Source: Chlorops oryzae (lineage: Eukaryota; Arthropoda; Insecta; Diptera; Chloropidae). Taken from it: a stretch of 64,000 bases of DNA. Below, in pieces: positions 48,601 to 55,881 of the stretch. The notes under the pieces are model-generated. The model ran no database searches, was not told the DNA's origin, and worked only from the letters and a program-made list of their open reading frames with translations. Both the position numbers and the translations under genes were made by a program. Each line of letters starts with the position of its first letter. Position 1 is the first letter of the stretch. The stretch lies in the NCBI GenBank assembly GCA_020466095.1, contig CM035807.1, forward strand, positions 9,540,697 through 9,604,696, written 5' to 3'.

Positions 48601-51600
48601 AAGCAATTTTGCGATTCAAAAGCGCAAAAGGATTTAACAGCACGGCAAGAAGTGAGAGAGGCTAGTCATAAATTATTCAATAACAAGTTTATGCGAAAGT
48701 TTATTCCTTTGAAGAGTCGGTAGAAGAACGATGAAAATTGTGGAAATATCCTTCAGTTAAAACTTGGTCTCAGCCTACACTTGTTGCCAATTGTGGGTCA
48801 TTGCCAATAAGCAGTTATGAAGTTAGAAGGAGAAGCAATTAGGACATTGACGTTAAGGATAAATCAATCATGCGACTCAATGTCGTGTCCAAAAAATTTC
48901 AAAAAAAAAAAAAACTTCATCTTTTATCTCCTGAATTTTTAACGTGTACGCGTGAGCTGTTTTTTCGTTCGTTTTCATAGTCAGCTGAGTGAATTTTCTC
49001 ATTACACTGACGCTGTGAATGACAACCAACAACAAGAGGCATTACTCCCGCCTATATGAAAGAGTATTACTCTGGAAAGCACTGATCTAATGTAGGATAT
49101 ACATAGTCCAATCCATTGTGCAATGCGATGGATCAGCGGTTGTAATTGAACTTGACTCATACGTTCCAATGTATGTTACAACTTCCTCCAATCCAACTTC
49201 ACTTTATTTAATTTTATTAGTGGTACTCATGCAGCTTCGCAAATTGTGGGAAATGAGAAATTTATCACACAACTGTCAAAATTTATATGAAAATTTACGA
49301 TTGCGAAGGCATTTGCGAAGCTGCATGAGTACCACTATCGTCTTTATTTGGAACTATTCTCTTCGTAGAAATAAAACTGACTGAAGTTGATACAACAGCA
49401 CTACAAACGTTCCATCACGTTGAACGACTACGGCTTCCAACTTCAAAAAATCAAAACTTTATTTTCGTCCAACCGTTGTATCAACCGAAAATCGGTTGTC
49501 CAACGCTGCTACAAACGATCCAATCTATCGTCCGATCCTTTGGTTGTACAATGAATTGAACTGTGTTTATCCTAAATAATGCTTTAAGTGAAAAGAGAAA
49601 TCGTCCCCAGATTTGCTCTTTGAACCCTTAAGCGATTTTTGCTTATTAGTTTAATTAGATTAAAATCCTGGAAAAGGACATTCTTTATGTATGAAGTAGT
49701 AATTAGAATGGTTTGTGAATTCTAAGAAATTGAGCTTTGAAAGGTTTGTTCTTCTTTTGAGAGCTACATTGCGGTAAGGTAGCCATGGACGTTTATCCCT
49801 TTCCATTTGTAAATATAGTCCTTTTTTTATTTAGGTATAAATATAAAAATACCCATGGCATTTAGCTATCTATTTATGATGCCGAAGTAATACAAAGAAG
49901 TCCATTGAAACTAACACAAGTTTCATCCTTACCCTTGTCACATAAAAATCATTATCTTTACTCCAGTTCAGATACCTTAAACCTTCTAAAAATTCTTCTT
50001 TTTTTCTTCTAATTGTATCTGCTTACCAAATCGGCTTAGGAATTTTTTTCATTTTAGATTGGGGAACATCCATCCACATAAATTTGTAGGAAAATATCTT
50101 AAAAACTGAAACCACAAACGACATTAATCATGTTTTCTTCAAACTAACATTTTGTCCGTTTACTTTGAAAGTGGTGTAACTCCAAATTTTCTATTTCGAG
50201 ATATTAAGTGCTGGCATGTCCATTACCCATGACTCGCTACCACCCAGCAAAACTTCTAAGTCTTTAGAATGGGAAGTTTAAAACGAATCCAAAAACACAA
50301 TCAACCCGCGGCCTTCGATTTTCCCTCAAAGCCGCTCAGAACCAGAAAATAGAAAAATGGAGTTACACCACTTTTAAAGTAAACGGTCCAAATGGGCTTT
50401 GAAATCATAAAATGTAAGCCCACATGATGCAAAATTGGCGGATATAGCCACATTTCATCGCACTGTGACTTTTTTTGGACGGACCTAAACAGGTTAAATA
50501 TTGAAACACACGAGTATATTGGACGCTGATGGCACATTGAGGGAATGCCAAAGTTCGCCTGGCGAATTTCCACAGTTTTGAATGTATGTGTACTCTCTCT
50601 CTCTCTCTCTTAAGCGGAGACTTATGGGACCGAAAAATATGTCCGCTTAAAATGAAACTATTTGAGAATCAGGAACACAGAGCATTCTCAAAAAGTGTCC
50701 GTGCTTAAGAGTAATGTCCACAAGAAGAGAGTACACTATAATTCATGATTGAACTGTGTTCCATAGTCTTCCTATAGCCTTGTTAATGAATTTTTGATTT
50801 TGTGGTTTTTTTTATATAAGTTAATCGTTCACCCAATACTTAATTCACTTAACAATGTGAATTAAGTTAAGTCTATCTAAGTTACTTCATCACTGCGAGT
50901 AACTGGCCCATTATTCAAAGGCCTCGTAAAAACTTGAAGAAACTGAAAATTTATTATAAAATCGCGTGCGTCAAACACATCAACACGAACATGAGAACAA
51001 CAGCAACATTGTCAACCGACAGGGAAACCTATTTATTAGTTTCGGTTTTGAAACCGATAATTGAATTCCACACAAACTTAAGAGCACTAAAAAAAAAGAA
51101 AAAAATTGAATAATAAAAAAGTTTACGTCCCATTAAAAGGGAATCGTTTTTTTTTTTTCTACACAACTTTGTGTTTTTTGTTCTGACTTTCACAGTTCGC
51201 AAGAACTTTGAACTAAAGAAAAGCTTAACTTACGAGTTTTCTTCTATTGAATAAACTTAATTGATTGGATGATTTGATAAAACATTTTATAGTAAAAAAA
51301 AAACAACAGGCAAGAAACATTCATCAAACAATTTCCCTTTTATTGTAAGCACAATAAAACGGAGAGCAGCACTAAAGCAAAATGATTAGGCCATTTTTCC
51401 ACGAGATTTTGTTTACAGATATTTGGGATTTTGGTTACAGACCCTAGTACTGGAGGTACCCTTAATAATGAAGCGATGTCGAAAATTTTTGGGGAGGATG
51501 TTAATGCCTACAAAGGAAGCTTAAGTGCCAACTTTCGTTCAAGTACCATTTGAATTTTGGGTGAAGGAGACAATTTTCGAAAAATTCCCTTCTGTCACGC

Positions 51601-53570
51601 CCACTTTTACAATTTTTAGGAATCACATGACGCCTTTAAACATGTTCAAATATCAAATTTCATCAAAATATCTTGAAAAACTCCGGTTTTAGAGCAGTTT
51701 TTGTGATTTTCATAACAGGCTCTAGTACATATTGGAGGTACCTAAAAATGGTCCAATCGGGTCCATTTTAGAACTTGTTCTTACTCATGTCCCCGTGAGC
51801 ACGCATACCAAACTTCATCAAGAAAGCTCAAGTCCTCCGATAAGAAAACTGTATGCAGACAGAAAGACGGACAGACAGAAAAACGGACGGACGGCTTCAA
51901 TGCTGCATTTCGAATGGAAAAATTTTGGTTACCAAAAATTGCAGTGAACTCCTCCTCGAGTCGGAGGCAGAAGATGCTCTGAGCCGGGGCCACGAGAAAC
52001 CGTCGAGCAGTTCGGGGAACCCTGGCTCCTTAACTCTTTGAGATCTCCTGAGAAATTCAACCCGGTCAACTTGGGCTCCTTACGGGGAAGCCAAGCAATG
52101 AGTGTCAAAAGCCAGCCAAACGGGGAGTGATGGAGGAGTAAAATCTCCTTAAAAAACCAGCTCTACTTGGCCTCCGGGTAGGATCCAGCTGTAAGGGCCC
52201 CACCCTGGGACACGGGTTTCTTAAAAAACAGATGGAGAAAGATGAAGCAAAGCGGGTAGGGATATCTACCCAAACGTCGGTAGGACGCGTGACCGCGACT
52301 ACCGGCGGGCGCGGCGAAAGCTGTATGACGGAGTACTATAATCTGTCTACTCTCCTTAACTTCGTGAGGAGGACCAGCATGTTCCGGTAACCACGCGCCC
52401 TCAAACCCAACCTTATCGACAGTCTGGTTTAAGAACTACACTGGTATGGCTACGGAACCGTTGGTTCTATGTCTGGTCTTAGTGACCATCCAGTTTTACC
52501 TAACCTAACCTCATATTAGTTTCGGCTGTTTTATATCCAGATTTAATAAAAGAAATAATTAAATATTTAAAAAATATTCAATATTAGAAAATATGTATAC
52601 GAGCTTAAACCGCAGGAGGCGGCATCCACGACTGGCAGATACGGCCATATTTCGTGACTCTCGCCTCTGACTCATCAGCGCCTTTGGAGTGCCTGAAGTT
52701 TCAAATTTGAAACATCTTAATTTCAACCAATTTTTAAAGCTTCTGAGAATTTTATCGCACAGCTTAAAAGCTGTGATGGCTTGATTAAAAAATATTTTAA
52801 AAATACTTCAAAAAATATTGTTAATAAATATACATATATATGTAAATTTCTCGTCCGTTCAAAAGATATGGGCAGTGGATACGCTTGTTTCATTGTTTCG
52901 ATAATTCTCATTGGAGTTCTAACAGCCGTTATTGGTGATGTTGCCTCACATTTCGGATGCACACTTGGCGTCAAAGATGCTGTAACTGCCATATGTTTTG
53001 TAGCCCTGGGTACTAGTATACCAGGTGAGGAAATATTCCATTTAATCGACCTTGACCTTGACCTCTTTCCATCCTTATATACACATATATAATATAATTT
53101 CTCTCTTTGAACTCTTCCGCGTAGATACCTTTGCGAGTAAAGTTGCTGCCGTTCAAAATCAGTATGCCGATGCCAGTATAGGCAACGTTACCGGTAGTAA
53201 TGCAGTTAATGTCTTCCTTGGTATTGGCGTTGCGTGGACAATAGCCGCAATCTATCATGAGGCAAAGGGCAATGTCTTTTTCGTCGATGCGGGAACGTAA
53301 GTGTTCGATTGAAACAATTAAAATGATTTCAGAAAATAAATAGGTATAAAAAAATCTCTCCATAGCATTGCATTCTCCGTAACGCTCTTCTGTACGCTGG
53401 CCGTTGTCGCGATATCGGTCCTAATGATGCGGCGAAGTAAAACAGTGGGCGGAGAGCTCGGCGGTCCGAAGAAACTGAAGTTCGTAAGCGGTGTATTTTT
53501 CTTGTCATTATGGATAGTTTATTTGATCGTGAGCATAATGGAAGCTTATGGCATTATCAAGGGATTCTAA
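30524..53570 (+). CDS. Calx: Na+/Ca2+ exchanger Calx, C-terminal 8 exons (partial gene)
   Basis: Plasma-membrane sodium/calcium exchanger of the NCX/Calx family, which exports Ca2+ in exchange for Na+. Exons are 30524-30615, 32971-33018, 40142-40290, 47828-47927, 48421-48537, 52866-53024, 53125-53296 and 53366-53570; all have AG/GT borders and matching phases. They encode about 346 residues (about 330 without the 48-nt exon). In order: the last strands of the second Calx-beta domain (YEKDVLFYVNIGEP), a loop segment (GRPKTGD, then NTVDKLVQRAN), an acidic stretch (EDAGDEDGDGD), then membrane segments with the alpha-2 repeat (GTSIPDTFAS, NVTGSNAVNVFLGIG) and the NCX-like end IIKGF. Family proteins are about 900-970 residues, so the N-terminal membrane half and first Ca2+-binding domain are outside the window or unrecognised. 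The family identity is secure; the exon joins are my reading and were not tested against transcripts. Confidence 0.96.
31847..32431. mobile_element. Palindromic MITE-like element, 585 bp (copy 1)
   Basis: The two halves are reverse complements over about 200-230 bp each: TTGTTCTGTCTTATTTAGGG, ACGTAGCGAGAGAAAGAG, GGCCACAGTGGTGTATTGAA, TTATGAGACATTAACC on the left return in reverse on the right. The centre has CTAGT/ACTAG-rich repeats (ACTAGTCC, CTAGTTTTGG). A related partial copy is at 59344-59630. No direct target duplication is visible because the flanks themselves are inverted copies. Confidence 0.75.
32469..32479 (-). promoter_or_regulatory. Pol III B-box-like site (possible SINE remnant)
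   Basis: Minus strand GGTTCAAATCC matches the B-box consensus, preceded by CAGGGTTCCGC as in tRNA-like heads. No convincing cloverleaf or A box was found, so probably a SINE fragment or chance. Confidence 0.3.
32971..33018 (+). CDS. Calx: Calx 48-nt microexon (candidate alternative exon)
   Basis: A 48-nt block flanked by the acceptor tract ACTCCCACCCCCGCAG and the strong donor GTATGT. It is phase 1 on both sides and free of stops, reading DHSTKKDAFSFLSNIF, so it can be included or skipped without shifting frame. It lies exactly where NCX-family proteins have their splice-variable segment, after the GEP motif of CBD2. Calx isoforms differing in this domain are known in Drosophila. Whether this exon is constitutive or alternative cannot be told from DNA. 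Confidence 0.7.
34139..34374. mobile_element. TIR element, 236 bp, ends AACAAGCGGGA
   Basis: The left AACAAGCGGGAGAC...CTAAACCTAATTTGGGTA is inverted at the right as TACCCAAATTAGGTTAAATG...TCCCGCGCTTGTT (about 42 bp). The interior carries CGTATGCTTAATCTACATTA then CTCATACGCAGTA, a motif shared with the hairpin at 45901-45966. Target duplication not resolved. Confidence 0.6.
34611..34760. mobile_element. MITE with TIR AGGTGCTTGCCCCACTT, 150 bp (copy 1)
   Basis: Left AGGTGCTTGCCCCACTTAGC and right GCCAAGTGGGGAAGCACCT are inverted repeats. The interior CGGTTGATCGAAAGC-like stretch (GTGGTTGATCGAAAGCG) recurs in 57411-57756. Target duplication unclear (TTA/TAA-rich flanks). Confidence 0.65.
36890..37052. 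mobile_element. hAT-type MITE, 163 bp, 8-bp target duplication
   Basis: Ends CAAGGGCGGATTTAC and GTAATCCGTCCCTG are inverted. Perfect 8-bp direct duplication CCAATGGA at 36882-36889 and 37053-37060. It resembles the element at 29803-29967 in size and terminal CAGGG, and lies in the same intron as the foldback. Confidence 0.85.
37374..37393. repeat. (CT)n microsatellite
   Basis: Twenty-base CT run followed by a further pyrimidine tract ending TCTCTACAG at 37426, which looks like a splice acceptor but has no plausible exon after it. Confidence 0.85.
38564..38761 (-). pseudogene. Decayed coding fragment in foldback spacer
   Basis: On the minus strand a near-continuous frame reads CNIHVVNDVAERGI, a TAA (38689-38687), FVGDFNKMLTQDEDELQLIL then LEAYRKKYPSFNKSTLIN and TGA near 38564. 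The regular hydrophobic/charged pattern is unlike noise. A VNDVAERG...DEDE/Q...L pattern is, from memory, seen at the C-terminus of transposon-like proteins predicted in many invertebrates. The family is not established here. Probably the remnant of the parent element's protein. Confidence 0.45.
38762..38958. repeat. Two ~98-bp direct repeats in foldback spacer
   Basis: CCGTTAGAGGACATTTTGT...ACTCAATTC...TTTCGCGAATTTCGCG.ATGGTGGTC...AAATTTTAA occurs at 38762-38862 and again at 38863-38958, head to tail with a few changes. The TTCGCGAA core is itself palindromic. Confidence 0.8.
40142..40290 (+). CDS. Calx: Calx exon: end of CBD2 and following loop
   Basis: A 149-nt exon, acceptor CCTGCGCATAG and donor GTAAGC, entering in phase 1 and leaving in phase 0. 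It reads DDELAGLIQAAE, then LTEQDKMALLGRPKTGD and RIKESKEFK. The part GRPKTGD...ESKEFK aligns by eye with GRPILGE...EESYEFK of NCX1. It follows a 7.1-kb intron containing the foldback element and precedes a 7.5-kb intron. Confidence 0.95.
41862..42103. mobile_element. Palindromic MITE, TIR AGGGCTCGGATTTT (copy 1)
   Basis: Left AGGTCTCGCATTTTGTTGG, TTTATAAATTTAAAGCATAC is inverted at the right as GTATGCTTTAAACTTATAAA, GTCAATAAAATCCGAGCCCT. Terminal repeats are about 55-60 bp; total about 242 bp. Confidence 0.7.
42701..42847 (+). mobile_element. MITE with TIR AGGGGACTTCCCTTAA (copy 2), in Calx intron
   Basis: Left end AGGGGACTTCCCTTAAACGTG is inverted at the right as CACGCTTAAGGGAAGAGTCC, with TA on both sides. 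About 147 bp; no coding frame. Confidence 0.65.
43346..43370. repeat. Poly(T) run, 25 bases
   Basis: Uninterrupted T homopolymer in a Calx intron. Other long homopolymers here: poly(A) 30683-30708, about 36325-36345 and 4277-4296, and poly(T) about 23649-23670. Confidence 0.9.
44687..44789. mobile_element. CAGTGTAC-type MITE, 103 bp, TA duplication (copy 1)
   Basis: TA flanks at 44685-44686 and 44790-44791. The left CAGGTTATTCTCTCTTAAACG and right CAAAGGAGAGCGTACACTG are inverted; ACGGACAC and GTGTCCG follow inside. The family also has members at 50586-50738 and 55739-55881. Consistent with a Tc1/mariner-mobilised MITE. Confidence 0.7.
45901..45966. repeat. Perfect 20-bp inverted repeat (hairpin)
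   Basis: ATACTGCGTATGAGTAATGT at 45901-45920 is perfectly inverted at 45947-45966, with a 26-base loop. The right half including CGTATGCTTAGTCCACATTA matches the interior of the element at 34139-34374. Could be a MITE core; there is no further evidence for a small RNA. Confidence 0.6.
46333..46542. mobile_element. Palindromic MITE, TIR AGGGCTCGGATTTT (copy 2)
   Basis: Shares CTTTTATAAACTTAAAGCAT at the left and TTTATAAAAGTCAAAAAAAT, CCGAGCCCT at the right with copy 1, plus an interior CAAAATGTTGATAAGAAAAA. The left terminus is degenerate. Confidence 0.65.
47165..47367. mobile_element. Palindromic MITE family, diverged copy 3
   Basis: Retains TTGAAGCATACTTTCTGG, ACGCTTCAAGTTCTTAAAAG and AACAAAATCCGGACCCAGG in the family order. 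The copy is older and rearranged. Another isolated CCGAGCCCT occurs near 47499. Confidence 0.4.
47828..47927 (+). CDS. Calx: Calx exon: cytoplasmic loop, NTVDKL segment
   Basis: A 100-nt exon with acceptor ATTTTTTCCAG and donor GTGAGT, phase 0 in and phase 1 out. It encodes NTVDKLVQRANASFVLGTTS then WKEQFLEALTVSAG, very close to the STVDKLIKKTN...SWREQFIEAITVSAGED block of NCX1 near the end of the large cytoplasmic loop. Confidence 0.96.
48071..48239. mobile_element. MITE, 169 bp, TA duplication, in 493-bp Calx intron
   Basis: TA at 48069-48070 and 48240-48241. Ends GGGGTATTCAGAAAGGCGT and ACGCCTTTGTGAATACCCC are inverted; GGAAAGTCGGAAAATCG and CGATTTTCCGACTTTCC-like sequences continue the stem. 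It lies between the NTVDKL and acidic exons and makes up about a third of that intron. Confidence 0.8.
48355..48410 (+). repeat. Pyrimidine microsatellite before a Calx splice acceptor
   Basis: CT-rich tract (TTTCTCTCTTTCCCCTCTCT and onward) ending about 10 bases before the acceptor of the 48421 exon. It probably doubles as the polypyrimidine tract. Confidence 0.6.
48421..48537 (+). CDS. Calx: Calx exon: acidic loop end and first C-terminal membrane segment
   Basis: A 117-nt exon, phase 1 in and out, donor GTAAGT. The acceptor follows a roughly 55-base pyrimidine tract (48355-48410). The first half is acidic (EDAGDEDGDGDV); the second half is CDYIMHFLTLFWKVIFAFIP, the conserved start of the C-terminal transmembrane bundle (CFDYVMHFLTVFWKVLFAFVP in NCX1). 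The preceding intron is only 493 bp and contains a 169-bp MITE. Confidence 0.96.
49220..49335. mobile_element. MITE, 116 bp, perfect 24-bp TIR, TA duplication
   Basis: The 24-bp ends beginning GTGGTACTCATGCAGCTTCG are perfectly inverted (49220-49243 and 49312-49335). TA flanks are at 49218-49219 and 49336-49337. Perfect ends suggest a recent insertion. The surrounding 49108-49562 has weaker inverted ends (AGTCCAATCCATTGTGCAA; complement of TTCAATTCATTGTACAACC), so it may sit inside an older MITE. Confidence 0.8.
50586..50738. mobile_element. CAGTGTAC-type MITE, ~150 bp (copy 2)
   Basis: Left GTGTACTCTCTC with an expanded CT run, then CTTAAGCGGAGACTTATGGG; right AAGAGAGTACACTATA. Shares GGGACCGAAAAATATGTCCG with copy 1 at 44687. 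Confidence 0.65.
51436..51895 (+). repeat. TGCCACGCCC-family repeat, truncated copy B
   Basis: Collinear with 4640-5085: ACAGACCCTAGTACTGGAGG, TACCCTTAATAATG, AAACATGTTCAAATA, TTTCATCAAAATATCTTGAA, CATGTCCCCGTGAGCACGCA and the GACAGACGGAC tract. Truncated at both ends. Small open frames here are repeat-derived. Confidence 0.8.
51896..52512. repeat. GC-rich repeat fragment, possible non-LTR 5' region
   Basis: A ~600-bp island far richer in G+C than its surroundings (for example GCGACTACCGGCGGGCGCGG near 52296), ending TTTTACCTAACCTAACCT. No transposase or reverse-transcriptase frame is visible. Base composition and TAACC-rich end suggest a fragment of a non-LTR retrotransposon or related element; not proven. 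Confidence 0.4.
52866..53024 (+). CDS. Calx: Calx exon: membrane segments entering the alpha-2 repeat
   Basis: A 159-nt exon, phase 1 on both sides. The acceptor (CGTCCGTTCAAAAG) is weak; the donor is GTGAGG. It reads DMGSGYACFIVSIILIGVLT, GDVASHFGC, then KDAVTAICFVALGTSIP, one to two hydrophobic helices and the first part of the alpha-2 ion-transport repeat. Joining to the next exon gives the hallmark GTSIPDTFAS. Confidence 0.96.
53125..53296 (+). CDS. Calx: Calx exon: core of alpha-2 repeat
   Basis: A 172-nt exon with acceptor TTCCGCGTAG and donor GTAAGT, phase 1 in and phase 2 out, separated from the previous exon by a 100-bp intron. It encodes DTFASKVAAVQNQYADASIG then NVTGSNAVNVFLGIGVAW, the most conserved part of the family. 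The polar residues of this repeat help form the Na+/Ca2+ binding sites. No key residue looks lost. Confidence 0.97.
53366..53570 (+). CDS. Calx: Calx terminal exon and stop codon
   Basis: Starts after TCTCCATAG, following a 69-bp intron, in phase 2, and runs 67 codons to TAA at 53568-53570. It encodes two hydrophobic helices (IAFSVTLFCTLAVVAISVLM and FVSGVFFLSLWIVYLIVSIM) around the conserved GGELGGPKKLK linker, and ends EAYGIIKGF, like the EAYCHIKGF end of NCX1. The protein end is therefore intact. Confidence 0.97.
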
Positions 53571-54176
53571 AGTGGCTGAAGAAAAAAGTGAACGAAACTA
53601 ATCGAAGAAGTACTTTGTCTTCTTGTTTCTTAGAGTGGACAAAACATTGAGTAGCGCTGAGAAAGTGGGGTATGAAAGGTAAATAAAACATTGAAAAAAA
53701 AAAAAAACAAAAATCAGAAACTAGTCTTATCGAACCAAAACAAAATAGAAAAGAAACGAAAAATAAAAATTAAAATCTATAATAAAGAAGTAATCATAAA
53801 AATCAAGAGAAAGGATAGCGCTCAGTTTGGAAACCTTTCGATACATGCACTACTCTTCTTCATATGTACTTAATTGCGGTACTTATGTTTTTTTTTTAAA
53901 GAAAAGTTCAACGAGAAAGACTCTCATTAGTCAACTGTGCTTTGATTTGTACACATTGCAAAAAAAAAAAAAAAAAATAGGAAAAAAACCCAAGTCCGAA
54001 ATCGAAGGTACATGTCTGGAAATTTCGATATTTTTAAGCTATTAGCTAATAAAAGTGATCGCCAACATTAGAACAGAGAGTTAGACATCAAACTAAATGT
54101 TATATTTATATATATATGTATTACTACATCTAATTTATTTGAATAAATGTGCGTATTGAAAATAAGCAAGAGAATT

Positions 54177-54208
<32 letters not shown>

Positions 54209-54247
54209 CATATACATGCATAGTTACGTTGTTGTTAATTTAATATT

Positions 54248-54291
<44 letters not shown>

Positions 54292-54750
54292 TTTGCTAAA
54301 TAGCTAAAGAGAAATTTCAAATGGATATAGTTGTATTATATATATATGTAAGGTTAAAAAAACAAACCAATTCTTCCCTTCATGTTTTTATTGTTGTTGT
54401 CATATATATATTGTTACTTATGCATAAGTGTATATGTAAAGATCAAATTCATGTTAACTAATTTTGCAATTTTATTTATTTATTGAATTTTATTTATTAA
54501 TTTTTCTTGGTTTTCTTTAATTACTTAAGAACTTTTTTTCATAAAAAGGCTGCCCTTTTAAAATTAATTACAAAACATATTGAAGAGAAATTAATTAATT
54601 TCTAAGAAGATGAAACAAAAAACCCGTTATATTTAATGCTTAGAAAGACGAATTGTGAAGAAAAAATAAATAAGGCATATTTGTTGGAAAGAGGAACACA
54701 ACACAAAAAAAAAAACAAACATTAAGAAAATAAAGTTTACACTAAGTTAA
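53571..54750 (+). other. Calx: Probable Calx 3' untranslated region
   Basis: A-rich and AT-microsatellite-rich sequence directly after the Calx stop. Candidate polyadenylation hexamers AATAAA occur near 53682 and 54729-54735, the latter followed by T-rich sequence. The true 3' end cannot be fixed from DNA alone and could lie further right. Confidence 0.4.
54180..54300. repeat. TA/CATA microsatellite in probable Calx 3' UTR
   Basis: CATA-rich stretch followed by a perfect TA run at about 54256-54290. Confidence 0.85.
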
Positions 54751-54940
54751 AGTATTTTGCGTTATTTATTTGGTTTTTCTATTATTATTATTATTATTAT
54801 TATTTTTTTTTTTTTTTTTTTTGTTAACATAAGAAAACTTAGGCAGCGATAAATAGCGTCTTACAGCCCTATTCTAAGTGAATATACCCTGGGAAGATTT
54901 TCTCTAGAAATTTTTCTCCAATGAAAAACGAATTAGTCTA

Positions 54941-55320
54941 AAGGGCTGATTACACGATATGGTTGCTGACCAAATTTTGGCTATTTTTGGAACAAATTTT
55001 GTCCCAATCGAAACCACATCGTGTAATTACCAAACATACGTATGGCCATATGACATTTGGTCGGATTTATTCACATCGCAACCAAACGTTTGTTTGCAAT
55101 GCAGCCATATCGTGTAACAACCCCAACCAAATGTTGATGACAAATTTTTTAGCCAAATTGTGACCAAATTACATTTGGACGCAAACGAAAAATGGCGGCA
55201 TGGATATGTTTTGGGACAAATGGCGCATATCGTGTAAGCAAATGAGCATATGTACCAAATTTTAACGAAATAAAAGCAGTCAAACGTTTGGTCAGTAACC
55301 ATATCGTGTAGTCAGCCCTT
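54941..55320. mobile_element. MITE, 380 bp, TIR AAGGGCTGATTACACGATAT, TA duplication
   Basis: TA at 54939-54940 and 55321-55322. The left AAGGGCTGATTACACGATAT, GGTTGCTGACCAAA is inverted at the right as TTTGGTCAGTAACC, ATATCGTGTAGTCAGCCCTT (about 34 bp, two mismatches). The motif ATCGTGTAA and its complement recur several times inside. No coding frame. Confidence 0.85.
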
Positions 55321-55738
55321 TAGCGTTAATAAAGGGAAGATTGCGACTGCCTTTGCTAGAAAATACTTGAATGTCTTGCGCTCTTCATATTGCCTTTCAA
55401 GTGTGCTTAAAACAGGGAGAATTTTTTTTTTTAATATGCATGAGAAAAATTCCCCGGGAATATTTAAGGCTCCTCTTCGACAAAAAATTTTTTCCAATTT
55501 TTTTCCCCCCATTTTTTTATAGCTTGGATATTTGAGAATATCGTACTAAAAGGAGCACGATAAAACCTTCCTTGTCGAGGCAAGTTCTGCGCTAAAACGA
55601 GTTCAACTGGACAGCAAAAAAAATTCATTATAGCAGGAGATAAATTTAACAGGGAAATCCCTTTTAGAAGACCTTGTGAGTTCCAAAATTGGGTTAACTT
55701 AACGAAAAAGGGAATAAAGTGGTTTTCGGATTAATTTA

Positions 55739-55881
55739 CAGTGTAATCTCTCCTTGCGGACACACCTTTCCGGGCACTGTTTTTGGAATGCGCTCTAGTC
55801 TTCCTGCTTCTCAAATAGATTCCTCTCAAGCGGACATATTTTTCAGTCCCGCAGGTGTCCGTTTAAGAGAGTGGTACACTC
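55739..55881. mobile_element. CAGTGTAC-type MITE, 143 bp, TA duplication (copy 3)
   Basis: TA at 55737-55738 and 55882-55883. The left CAGTGTAATCTCTCC, GCGGACAC and right GTGTCCGTTTAAGAGAGTGG, TACACTC are inverted. Shares AAGCGGACATATTTTTC with the other copies in inverted orientation. Confidence 0.75.

Larger units (their letters stand above)
48538..52865 (+). other. Calx: Calx intron, 4.3 kb
   Basis: Contains a MITE with perfect TIR (49220-49335), a CAGTGTAC-type MITE (50586-50738), a truncated TGCCACGCCC-family repeat (51436-51895) and a GC-rich repeat fragment (51896-52512). No exon recognised. Confidence 0.85.
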
